The translations under genes were made by a program, and so were the position numbers. Source: Laguncularia racemosa (Eukaryota > Streptophyta > Magnoliopsida > Myrtales > Combretaceae). Taken from it: a DNA stretch of 64,000 bases. How positions within the stretch are numbered: position 1 is the first letter of the stretch; each line of letters opens with the position of its first letter. The stretch is from contig JBBMOL010000039.1 in assembly GCA_037954665.1 (NCBI GenBank), forward strand, positions 4,526,001 through 4,590,000, written 5' to 3'. This document shows positions 24,101 to 35,011 of this stretch, piece by piece. Under the pieces are notes generated by a model that was given only the letters and a program-made list of their open reading frames with translations, was not told the origin of the DNA and made no database searches.

Positions 24101-24435
24101 AGCAATTTTATCTTGTTTTGATTTTGATTTTGATATCCAACATATCAAAGGAACATCTAATTCTCTTCTTTGACCCATGAATTCTTGTAGGGAGATGCCT
24201 CCCAAACGGGAAAAGGGAAAGGAGAAGGAAGTCCCTCGTAAGGGACTCATAAATGTCCGATCGTGGCTTGCTACTACGACTCCAAAACCCAATGCACCCT
24301 TGACTATCAAGAAATCGGATGAGTAATCAACCGCCTTATCCAAACCGATGAAGCAACCTAAAGAGGGCAATGAGAGTTTAAACACCAATGTGGTAATCAC
24401 GCCTGAACTTATTAAGGCTATTACGAACACTGCTG

Positions 24436-24690
24436 TTCATTTGCGAAGGTCTAGCCTTCGTGAGTATGTTTTTCTCATCGAAGTTACCTTCATAAGGTAA
24501 TCCGACTGAATGGGATTTTCTATCCCATAAAGCATTAGGTAAAGTGGAACAGATTGTCTTTCTGATCCCACTTTCTAATTGAGAAATCCTTTCCTTAATA
24601 GGATTTCTTTTGATTTGGTCTTCAATTCTATAAAGTTTCAAATCATCATTTAAGAAGGATAGTTGGTCATCTTTGGCTTTAATCAAACAT
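24436..24690 (-). pseudogene. Inverted protease-RT linker segment of the same element
   Basis: The - strand frame open at 24378-24725 contains, over about 85 residues, the segment that in this family normally links protease to RT and the first residues of RT (CSTLPNALWDRKSHSVGLPY). Sequence beyond about 24436 no longer matches the family and reads as + strand material instead. The element therefore suffered an inversion as well as loss of the RT body. Confidence 0.6.
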
Positions 24691-24856
24691 ATATATATAT
24701 TTATATATAAACTTGTGATAAGCATCTATGGAATTGCCATATGTATCTCGGATCAATAGAGTTAAGTTTCCACTACCCATCAGCAAAAGATGCAAATGAA
24801 AGAATAATAATAATAACAGCAAATGGTATGTTAATTAGACAATAAATTCTATCTAG

Positions 24857-24887
<31 letters not shown>

Positions 24888-25169
24888 TAAGATTGTCAAT
24901 TTGTCTCAAGGTATCGTATCTCAATGGTTCATATATGAAAAAATTTAACCCATGATAAAACCCATTTATTAATCGTGTATAAAACCTAAATTTGTGATCT
25001 AACCCATTAAAAAGTGTGTCTTGTATTTGAGTTAAATCTACTTATCAATTAACAATGTTATAAACAAGTTTATAAAATAGTTACATATACAAAGTGAAAA
25101 TAGTGATAAAAAAATTAACTTATACAAATACTAATGGTATAAGATTTTACATATTAATATAAAATTATA
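24691..25169. other. AT-rich spacer with TA microsatellite
   Basis: Contains a TA-dinucleotide run at about 24858-24881. No gene seen. Confidence 0.6.
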
Positions 25170-25177
25170 ATGTAAAC

Positions 25178-26590
25178 CATGGTTGTCAAAATCACGATTT
25201 TACGTAGAATTGCTAAGGAGTCTGTAGAATCGGAATGTAGAAACGTAAGTTTCTACAACCTATGTAAAATAACTTTCAAATATTATAAATTTACTTACAA
25301 TAGTCATTAAAAAATATAATTAATAATAGAAATAAAGAAATTAAGTATTTATTTTAGCTATAAATTGCAAATTTGCAATAAAAGTCATAATATAGATAAT
25401 CGAGCATAAGTTGTATAATATAGATATTTTATTTCTAAAATGATAAATCATGTATAAAACAAGTTTCACCTAATTTTATATACAAAAGCTAAAAGATAAT
25501 AGATAAAATTTAAAAATCAATTGTGACTTTAAGAAATTACTAATAAATAAAAATTGATAATGAAGATATACCATTAGAAAGGAGTAATATTAAAAAATGA
25601 TCAAAAGTACATAATAAAGAAGATACTATAACAAGAAAACCTTCAAAATTATATATTACTAGGTAAATTTTTGCACTATTCGTGATTATTAATTCAAAAT
25701 ATATTTACTTAACAATATCTCACATTTACTTAACTATGAGAATGATATATTGAAAAGATAGAAATATAAAAACATTTATACCTTTGCTATAAAATTAAAA
25801 ATCTAAAAAATTATTATAAAATTAAAGTTATTGACCATTTATTTTATTTACTATTACAAAAATATTAGTTAAAATAAGAAAAGTTGCAGCAATCAAACAC
25901 GAGTGCTTTAATACGAACAAGAAGACTAACAATCGATGAACACAAACATAAAGACTTCAATGTAATGTAACACACTGATAAGAGAGGAGTGATGACCAAC
26001 GAACATGTTGGGGTATTACTCATATTTCCCTACGACAGGAAAGCACGTGGGTCCCGCTCCACGCTGAGTGGGCAGGGGTCCGAGGAAGCCGCCCCGACGG
26101 GAGTTTCAAGGGAGCAGCGCTTCCTAAACGCTAAAGGGCTTTTAACAATTAAGCCCACGGTTGTTTATTAAAAGTTTGGGCTTGGATAAGAAAATACGAA
26201 GAAAAATGCTTTTTGGAAGGAACAGGGAAAGAGCACGACCGGGTAATTAAATTGCACGGCTGTATGTCAAGGAAACATGCCCACAGAAGCACACACGGTT
26301 GAAGGCACGACCGTGTTTTGAGCTTAGAAAATCCATAGAACCACACACGATTGAGTACACGATTTGAGACACGACTGTGTGTTATTTACGTGGAAGCCTG
26401 TAGTTGTAAATATTTGTGGAATCGGTTGAAACGGATAGAATCGCGATTTTGAACGATTTTACTATTCAAAATCGCGATTTTATTACGATTTTGCTCCTTT
26501 CCGATTTTGTATGCGAGTTAACTGGGAATATATATACAAACTCGTAAAATCGTTAATCGTACGAGTTGAAACGCGATTTTCACAACAATC
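25178..26590. mobile_element. Non-autonomous hAT-like element with 8-bp TSD (1413 bp)
   Basis: The flanks share the exact 8-mer ATGTAAAC (25170-25177 and 26591-26598), the duplication size typical of hAT. The ends are imperfect inverted repeats: CATGGTTGTCAAAATCACGA at the left and, reading inward on the other strand, GATTGTTGTGAAAATCGCGT at the right. ATCGCGATTTT-type motifs recur near the right end. There is no transposase frame. An LTR-like segment sits inside (26006-26400). The hAT assignment rests on TSD length and terminal form only. Confidence 0.7.
26006..26400. repeat. LTR-like insert with CACGACCGTGT motifs
   Basis: Starts TGTTGGGGTATTAC, is more GC-rich than its surroundings, and carries CACACGG, GCACGACCGTGT and ACACGACTGTGT motifs. 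These recall the CACGGCCGTGT palindromes of the gypsy LTR at 13508-14227. Probably a partial or solo LTR of a related element nested in the hAT-like element. The right limit is approximate. Confidence 0.45.
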
Positions 26591-26598
26591 ATGTAAAC

Positions 26599-27671
26599 AA
26601 CAATTTTAGTGAAACCTCATGAAATATAACAAAGTTAAAAATTCCTAAGTTTCATAGCATTGTTGAATTAATTTAAACCATGATTTAAATGGACGTTACT
26701 AGTAGTAGTGATTTCTAAATTCATCATATTTTTTATTAGATTTTTAAGGGAGAGTTAAAAAATTTATACATAAAAAAGAATTATGTTAATAAAAATATAT
26801 AACATTGAAAATTTTATAATTTGTTATAATTTGCCTATATATTTTGTTATTATTTCTCAATCATTTTTTATAATTTAAAACATATTTGGGCATAACTTTC
26901 TAGCTTTGTCTAGATGAAAAAAAGTTATTCTTATTTTGATTATATATCACCTTAGACAAACAACTTGACATTCACAATGGATTTTTATACTAACTATGAG
27001 TTTAAATAAATAAATAGTAATAAGATTATCACCTTGTAGCTTCTTTAGCACCCCTCATTAAATTCAACTAATGTTAGGTAACATATCGATTTTTCCCTAA
27101 GGAAATGGGAAGTCTTAAGTTGGGTAGCCCTATTTACATGTTTTTCTTGTTAAGTACATGTTCCTAACTAGAGTTAAAAAAAAACTCTATTTAAGAATTT
27201 TTATTACAAATATCTTGGAGTACTTTATATTGTAACTATATATTTTAAAATATTGTTTAAACTCCAATAACTTTTTCCTCATTATCATCATTCGGTTTTG
27301 TAATATTGAAGGTTCTTTGCCATGGTTTGACTTATTGCCAGCAATTTCAAAAGATAGTAGAAGCCATTGTTTCTTTAAGTACTATTCCTTTACCATAATT
27401 TTGCAAGAGAAAGTAATGACCTAATTCAGGTATCTTGATGAAACTACCTATAAATGGTATTTTTCGTAGGAATTGTATTCTTACTTATTTCAATGATCCT
27501 CACTACAAAAGAAACACTTCGAGAATTACTAAATATAGAACTATAGGGGTGCATTCAATAGTTAAAATAGAGGCTTTGATTGAGTATTGGAGAATCAAAG
27601 AATTTAATGCAAAATGTCCAATGAAAAAAGAACAATTTTTAGAAAGCAATGTGCGACTTGACCAAGGCAAT
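26599..27671. other. AT-rich region without recognised features
   Basis: No domain found. An 86-codon open frame at 27435-27695 gives no recognisable motif and crosses the junction into the MULE fragment. Confidence 0.5.
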
Positions 27672-27689
27672 ATGTCAATTAGATTCTCA

Positions 27690-28500
27690 AGATAAGGTTG
27701 CCAAACAACCTAACAATAAATGCACATAGGTTAATGAAGATTTATAATGCCTACCGGATATAAAAACACAAAAATGACAACATACCTACTATGGGTTCTA
27801 GCGGTCAAATGCGTCTATGTACGCTTAAACAACATATATAGGGTGCTACGTAGTGTTTTGGGCTATCCTCCATCAAGATGCCAAGGGTCTCATAGCCTCC
27901 AATGAAACCATATAATGGGTTAAGGGAGCTATATGTGGAAACCTATCATATACCTACACTTGTAAAAGAATCACTGCTCCCCCCATGTCATGTGCATTGG
28001 AGATGGATGCACGACACAATTGGTGATACAATCAAGCCAAATATGTAAAGCTCAACTATATTACCCTGCAAGGGCAAAGTCCTCTAAGAGTGGAGGGGAC
28101 ATACAATGAATTAAGCTACTTGATTTATCTGCAAATGCAAAGCTTCCCAATAGTTGAAAAATGTAAATGCAGGTATGACACCTAACTGTCTCGTCACATG
28201 CTTAGGCATGTAAAACCTAAAATTTATGCCACAACCAAGATAAGTTAATTTGTCCTCCTTTAATGTGCTTTGCCTCCAACCTCTCACCAAGTAATCGCTC
28301 ACACTTGAATGCCCAATCAAGGTTGATGCTACTTATAATGGCATGTTTGTTAATTGATAATTAAAGTTGGAACCTCAATGTCTTATAAAGTCACAATAGC
28401 CTCACCATGGGCCATGTAAAAGGTGTATGTCTCAAGCCTCTACCTCTCCACTAGTGCCGTAGGAAGATGTCGATCCAACTGAATGAAGATAAGGCATGCT
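27690..28500 (-). pseudogene. Plant mobile domain (PMD) remnant, copy A
   Basis: On the - strand, 28330-28460 encodes the PMD N-terminal signature seen more clearly in copy B at 54975-55110. The rest, down to about 27700, is PMD-like with stops. PMDs occur in plant MAIN/MAIL proteins and in some transposable elements. Confidence 0.65.
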
Positions 28501-28833
28501 AGTCCTATAAAGCCACCCTGCTCTATATAAGATCTAACAGGAGATCATCCTTATCACATCGTAGCTGTAACTCGCAATGCCTAATTGTCAGCTAATATTC
28601 TTCTTGTAAACATAAAAGTACACATTATAGGAATCGATAGATTTAGCTAGAAAGTAAAAATGGACCTATAAAATACAATATCTACCCCTGTCAAATAGAT
28701 TTCGATCAATATCGGGCCTACTGTGTCAACAATGATGGATCAAAAGGTCCTAGATCCATTTATCTTATGACATGAAAGCGAAATTTAGTTAGTAAAGGGA
28801 AGGCTATCATGTAAACTAAATTACAAACAATGT

Positions 28834-28854
28834 TTAATGACTGAAGAAAGTTTG

Positions 28855-28885
<31 letters not shown>

Positions 28886-29930
28886 ATAAGCCATATACCA
28901 TTATTATTTCTCTCTGGGCATGTCCTTTTATTGTACCCTTCCCTTCTGCATCCATTACACCTAGTTTTAAACAAGGGATCTCTAAGGCCCATTTCCATGT
29001 GGTATTGTTTTAATCTAGGCTTTCCCATTCCACGTTAAAGGTTGTTAATATCAAGGCAAATAAGTGGAAAGTCTACCTCCGGCCAGTATCGATCATCTCC
29101 AATGGGATAGAAGTGGCTCTGATGACTTTGTAACCGATGTGTCCACCTATACCGATAGCCAAAGATCGATAAGCTGTCAAGCCTCAAATGTGTTGTTGCA
29201 GTGCAAGCATGTGAACATGGAATTTGATATATTTGCCACTTGTATGTGCACGTATGATTCTTAAGGTTTATAGTTTGCATCATTCCTCCTCTTTTAACCC
29301 CACTCGCCACGCACTAGAGCCCAATTAAGACCTCGAATATTTGGTTAGGTTTACTAAATCTAATGACCTTATGAGCACTAGCCCTATGTCTCCATTTTTC
29401 TATTTTTTTCGTTAGCATATTTGGTGAAATTCCTTTATGTGTATCCCTAGTCATCATATCCTAATATTTGACGTAATTATAAAATATTTTCTTAATCAAC
29501 GTAGTCACGGGTAGGCCTCTTGCCTTTTTTTTCATAATAGAATTATAACTTTTCACAATATTTGAAGTCATATATCTAAAACGATACCCCCTATTATATG
29601 CAAGTGTCTACTAGTCCAATGGGATGCCATTAAACCATGCAAGGGTGTCAGGCCTTATTTATCTAAGTATAATCATGTAATACCGAAACTTGTGAGGTTT
29701 GCCTTCATCCAAAACGTCACCATTTTTGCATTGCAAATTCTTGTAAGCAATGTTAAAGTTGCTTGTAACGTGATGTAAGCAAAAGCAACACACTATAGAG
29801 GGAGGTCTCCGTCCATTATCTTGTCACTCAATTGCACTGCCGATACTAGCATGCCTATTAGAAATGAGACAAATGGTTTCTTGACAGTTACCTACAACAC
29901 ACTCCTTCAACTTTTGAATAAACCATCCCT
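28834..29930 (-). pseudogene. MuDR transposase C-terminal half with SWIM finger and zinc knuckle, copy A
   Basis: The frame at 29035-29310 has a SWIM-type finger (CTYKWQIYQIPCSHACT). Downstream the frame ending at 28834 has a knuckle-like stretch (CNGCRREGYNKRTCPE) with the His replaced by Asn. A 28-T homopolymer (28855-28882) follows. The catalytic core and N-terminal DNA-binding part are deleted relative to copy B. Confidence 0.75.
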
Positions 29931-29999
29931 ATGGAGGGCCTCCTAGTAAAATGTGCCAATGCCCCAACCCTCCTATTCGCATGTTGCTTGGGTTTGCCA

Positions 30000-31048
30000 T
30001 GCCCAAATTGATGGGTAGTTAGGTCGGATAAATGAGCCCACTTGAATGGCGCCATTTTTTCAGGGAAAACTAGAGTTAGCAAAAATTGAAACTTACCATA
30101 CACACCTCCAAGTTGTAGCTCGTAAGTTCACCTTCAAGCTAATACACTTCGGACTTCCACCCTTACTTGCACCCCGATCCTCTATGAAGGTAAACTTGTA
30201 CCTATTACCTATTCCCTTGAATGCTTGGACCAAGTTAAGGTCGTTAAAGGGCCTTCCATTATGCTTAGGAGCCTAAAGAAGGACCTTAGATTGATGTTTA
30301 TCAAGCAGAATCAACTTGACCGGCTTGGTACATATCGGGTTCACCTAACCAACTCAAAAGTTCGATGCCCTAAGCATCTCTACAATAACAAATTTCTATT
30401 TCCAATCATGCACTAAGGACACCAAACCATCCATTAGCTTCACCTTAAGTTAGCTAGATAGGTAAAATTCGTAGAGGCTCTCAAATCCCACCAGTAGAGT
30501 GTAAGTGTTAGGTATGAGCTAACAAAGGTTAACACAATGGTAGTTGAAAAACTTCTTTTGAAAGAAACTAAAAGACAGTTGCAACCTACACTCGAGAGAC
30601 TATTGGTAGAGGTAGAAGCAATTTCCCAACATTAGAGCAACATGCTCTTCTTTGCATGGAGCTTGACCGCATGTGTGTTGGTTTCATCAATAACACTTTT
30701 GATGCCTGTAGGTCTCACTCCTGATGATAATGGCTAGTTGTAGCAAGAGTAGATGGGCCTTCGATCCTCCCTATCATCGGAATAGATATCAAGGGTCAAC
30801 TCTCTACCTCTAACTTCGTCGCTGCTCTCCTCTTTGAATGACCTAAGGATCACATTGTCCACTTCTTCCTCCATGGTTGCTATTGCATGGGGTTGGCTTG
30901 AGGGCTCTATCTTGCATCTTGCTGCACTGGAGATGGTCTTGTGAACAACATCAAAAAGATTGTAAGAAAATGAGCTCAACATACTTGGTGTGATTGAGAA
31001 GATGAGAAAAATTGAAAATAGATGTGTTAAGTATGATTGAGTAAACAC
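30000..31048 (-). pseudogene. Transposase_28-like protein N-terminal remnant, copy A
   Basis: The frame 30734-31048 includes MEEEVDNVILRSFKEESSDE, matching copy B (MEEEVDSVILRSFEEDFSEE at 61432). In copy A this is in frame with an upstream hydrophobic stretch. The adjoining 30000-30730 matches copy B 60470-61170, the Transposase_28-like domain, with stops. Confidence 0.6.
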
Positions 31049-31954
31049 GATAATTTTCGAATGTTAAAGGAATGCAAGAAGAGCAAAATGCATGGAGGTG
31101 GACATTTACATGCCTTATATATGCAGTTAAATAGTACGAGCACATTTTCTCACTTAGTATGAGATTATGCCACATGTCATCTGGCAAAATGAAAGGCTAA
31201 GATGATTTTGTATATGCGATTGCCTCAAACCCTAATGTGCCATGTAACTTACTACATTAAATCATAAGTCTATGAGTGCAGATAGAATTTGAAAATGACA
31301 AATCAAAAGACAGACGCTTACACAACAAGTCTTTTCACTTACCTCTAAGCTAGGGTTAACTTTTGGAGTAATGAAACTATTCACCGCAACTCAACTCATG
31401 ATATCTAGATTTATGCTATCGACCCAACTTAGATTTCTTGTTTCTAATAACCTTTAGCTCATGCAAGCCATTCTGCGACTTGAAGGATGCCCTGACTCTT
31501 AGCCTCAGCACACACAGGTCGAACGGGCCATTCCATAGATTGAATATATCAAGGCTTTGTCAACACTTTCACCTTCACCTTAGCAAACAAACAAAACTGA
31601 GCATGTACTCTCATTAGTTCTATGATATTATAAAAGGAGGTCCGCTAATTTCCATATAACCAAATATCCTGAAAACAAATATATGATGGTAGAAAATTTT
31701 TTAATTATAAGTCCTATTAATATCCATATTATTGATCTAATTAAATTATCTAAATCACGTTATTTTTATTTTTATATGAAAATTTTCTTATAAATTAAAT
31801 AAAATATTCTGAATATAAATATACACAAAAAAAATTCTATTTAACCATCCTAAAATTGAAAATTTAATTCTTACTTTACTATTTGTTATATATCTAATCG
31901 ATTTAATTTCTTTATTACTTTTGTATTTTAAAGTCTTATCATTTGTTATAAAAA

Positions 31955-33050
31955 TTCTAGAGATGCATGATGGAAATCTTCTCAACCACAATTGAGAAGG
32001 GCATAAAAGTATTTATCGATGATTTTGTGGTGTATGAATATATATTTGATGAATGCTTGGATAACCTATCATCGGTTTTAAAAAGGTGCAAGAAGACATA
32101 TTTGGTGCTCAACTGAAGAAATACAATTTTTTTAGTGCAAAGAGAATTGCATTAGGACACATGAATGTGAAAGGCATAACAAGTTTTTGGGTCATATAAA
32201 GTTTTATAGTAAATTCATTAAAGACTTCTCAAAAATCTCTTAACTACTTTCTACATTATTGGAAAAAGATACAACATTTACATTCACCAAAAAGTATGCC
32301 AAGGCATTTGAAACTCTCGAGGAAAGACTGATAATAGCCTTAATAATTGTGGTACTAGATTAAGAGTTTTATTTAAGCTAATGTGATGCAAGTGATATAG
32401 CAGTGGACGTCCATTTGGGACAAAGAAGGAACAAAAAGTTTAAAGTAATTTATCATACTTGTAGAATAATTAAGCCTTGAGGAATATGCAACCATTGTAA
32501 AGGAGCTTTTGGTAATAGTGTTTGCATGTGATAAGAAGAGGTTATACCTCACTAGGTCAAAAGTAGTGGTTTAAACTAATCATGCAACTTTAAAATATTT
32601 ACTAAACAAACATGGTGCAAAACCATAACTCATTTGTTGGATTTTATTACTTCAAGCATTCAACTTGCAAATCTAAGATAAGAAGGAAACAAAAAACTCA
32701 GTAGCTGATCATTTTTTTTTTTTTATATCATAACTAATGGACGATCAACCCATCATGAAAAGTTTTATGGATGAACATCTGTATGTAGTGAACTTCTCTA
32801 AAGATACCATAATATGTAGATATTATCAACAATTTGGTCGGTGGGATTATGCCTTATGATCTTAATCTTCACCTAAAAAGGAAATTCTTTACTTTAAGTA
32901 AAAGATTATTTCTTGAATAATTCGTATTTATTCAAAAGTTGTATTGACCATTAATTAGGTAATTTATATATATATTTACTTAAAGCTTATAATTTTGTAA
33001 CACACTACAATATAAAAGAAGTGAAAGGGCATTTTAGTGCATAGTCACTT
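31955..33050 (+). pseudogene. Ty3/gypsy pol fragment inside MULE copy A
   Basis: The + strand starts with IEKGIKVFIDDFVVYEYIFD (RT core, DD box intact), then RT thumb, RNase H and the start of integrase, all with stops and frameshifts. No LTR is attached. It is absent from copy B at the matching place, so it was inserted in or captured by copy A. Confidence 0.75.
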
Positions 33051-34141
33051 TACATGCGTCAAAATTAAAGATTGATATTGGTGATTTTATTACTGTATTA
33101 TAACTTTGTATATATTTATTTTATTCCATAATTACTTTCGATTATTGTTATGATTCTTATAATATTTCTATAATCTTGATCTTATTAATTGTATTCATAT
33201 ACATTGTATTTTCATATTATACAGAAAATGCATAGAATGCATACGTTTTTAGTATAAATTTTTCTTTATACTAAAAACATATACAATTTTCACTATAAAT
33301 TTTTCCTATATTAAAAACTCATGCACTTTATATATTTTTGATACTCTGCTTGCATAATATTTTTTTCCCATACCTTATTCGTGTAATATTTAAAAAAAAT
33401 TACATTTTTTTATGTATTTTGCCCTATATATATATATAATGTCATATAGATGTTATTATAATAACAATATAACAATATATTATATATTAGAAATTAGAAA
33501 TCAAGAGTATATATAAGATACTATGTTATGTAGATATTGTTAACAATTTGGTCGATAAGGTTATGCCATATGATCTTAATCTTCATCCAAAGAGGAAATT
33601 CTTAAGTGAAAAATTATTTCTTGGATGATCTGTATTTATTCAAAAGCTATACTAACTATGCAATTAAGTAATTTATATACACTTAAAACTTATGACTTTA
33701 TAACACACTACAGCATAAGAAAAATGGAAGGCATTTTAGTGCACATAATCACTTTATATGTGTTAAAATTAAAGATTGATATTAGTAATTATATTATCAT
33801 ATTATAACTTTGCATATAATTATTTTATTCTATAGTCATTTTCAATTATTGTTATGATCCTCACAGTATTTCTATAATCAAGATCCTATTAATTAGACTG
33901 TATAATACATTTTCACATTGTACTTAAAACGCATAGAATACATACGTTTTAATTACAAATTATTCTTTATACTGAAAACACATGCAATTTTCACCATCAC
34001 ATAATATTTTCAAAAAATTACAATTTTTTTTTACGTATTTTTATATATAAAGTATCATATTGATGTTATAGTAATGACAGTATAATAATATATTATATCT
34101 TAGAGATTAGAAATTTATTAAAAATTGAAATCAAGAGTATC
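32802..34141. repeat. Tandem duplication of a MULE end plus gypsy fragment (about 0.7-kb unit)
   Basis: Unit 1 (32802-33515) and unit 2 (33516-34141) are diverged direct repeats. Each contains the integrase-like start (AATTTGGTCG...), the MULE right terminal repeat (ending at 33423, and degenerate near 34047) and the same AT-rich flank ending ATCAAGAGTAT. Because flank beyond the terminal repeat is included, this is a segmental duplication and not a second transposition. A related sequence without the integrase part lies at 62640-63064. Confidence 0.75.
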
Positions 34142-34646
34142 TAGCCAAGTTAGGGATAACTATTATGTAGACCCTTCATATCAAGTTAAGGAATGCCCTG
34201 AAATACAAGTTACAATACCAAATAAACTAAGTTTTCATGTAGTGCATAATTAATACCATAAGTGTGAACATTTTCTTTTTAACTACTGCATCCAAGATAT
34301 TTGCCAATGTGAACCACGCAAATTATGTTAAGCCGACAAAGAGAAGCTTAGAGCTAAGGCACAGTGAAAGAAGAAAGCTCTAACCTAACCATATAATGGA
34401 CCCATTTAACCAAAAAGTGAGTGCCTACTCATTTAGCACTTCCAGGAAGAAAGCAACATGCATTACTACCCAAGTTGTTCAGCCATATTTAAACTACTGT
34501 TATCTGATTTAAACAAGTCTAGATATGTGAAGATACAAAATGAAAAGGCAACTAATTCCTTTCCCTCGAACCATCACTTAAATACTTAGGCTAGGATATT
34601 CTACATGTCAGGAGAACAATATGATTTATCTAGGGCACAGAAGTGC
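34142..34646. other. 3' flank of the DRB gene
   Basis: Between the tandem repeat and the DRB stop codon at 34647; probably holds the DRB 3' UTR. No clear AATAAA on the - strand close to the stop. Confidence 0.5.
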
Positions 34647-35011
34647 TTAGCTCAGTTTGCGCCTTCGTTTTGGATCTTTACTAACAGCAACCCAGTTTTC
34701 ATCCCTGTGAACGATGCAGCTCTCAGGAAAGGACATATTTAATGAGCGTGAATAAACCCTGACCACATTGTTTGGTAATCCACTCATATCGACCGATGGC
34801 TCAGCAATTATATCCGTACCCGAATTAGCCAATAACTTTGAAGGAGAGGGCAATGAAGACGAGTTATCTTCAGAATATGATAAATGTGAACGTACAGGAT
34901 TGTGCGAGCGTGCATATAGTGAGTCAGATGGGGACGAATTGTCTCTGGTCACAAATTTATCTAGAGTCTCAGAAAGATTCGAGAGATCATCACCGCTCAC
35001 TTGCAATCTTT
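34647..35011 (-). CDS. DRB4: DRB exon 6 (C-terminus)
   Basis: Acceptor GATTGCAG|AAAGAT at 35012/35011, stop at 34647-34649. 365 nt encoding a Ser-rich region and the conserved C-terminal motif with basic tail. Confidence 0.88.

Larger units (their letters stand above)
20165..24690. mobile_element. Rearranged Caulimoviridae-like (pararetrovirus-like) element remnant
   Basis: The + strand carries capsid/gag-like, zinc knuckle, aspartic protease and RNase H remnants (21060-24100). They resemble the polyproteins of plant elements related to Caulimoviridae rather than ordinary gypsy. Reverse transcriptase is absent: protease linker is followed almost directly by RNase H near 23810. A stretch corresponding to the protease-RT linker and first residues of RT is on the opposite strand at 24436-24690. 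The left part (20165-20500) looks like a promoter/leader region. No movement-protein domain was recognised. A Ty3-like origin is the alternative. Dead: many stops and a missing enzyme. Confidence 0.65.
27672..33423 (-). mobile_element. MULE copy A, truncated and internally deleted
   Basis: Collinear with copy B (53145-63064) but shorter. Similarity starts at about 27672 (copy B about 54425), so the left terminal repeat is lost. About 3.9 kb of copy B, roughly 56600-60450, is missing at the join near 29930-30000; it includes the coiled-coil gene and the N-terminal half of the transposase. The right end at 33423 matches the copy B terminal repeat (GGGCAAAATACAT read on the - strand). A gypsy pol fragment sits between the genes and that end. 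Coding parts are full of stops. Confidence 0.8.

Noticed and set aside
27435..27695. 86-codon frame possibly a gag fragment
   Set aside because: No motif I can match, and its end crosses the junction into MULE copy A.
28855..28882. 28-T tract as a LINE tail
   Set aside because: No TSD around it; copy B has a shorter T-rich stretch at the same place, so it is a local expansion.
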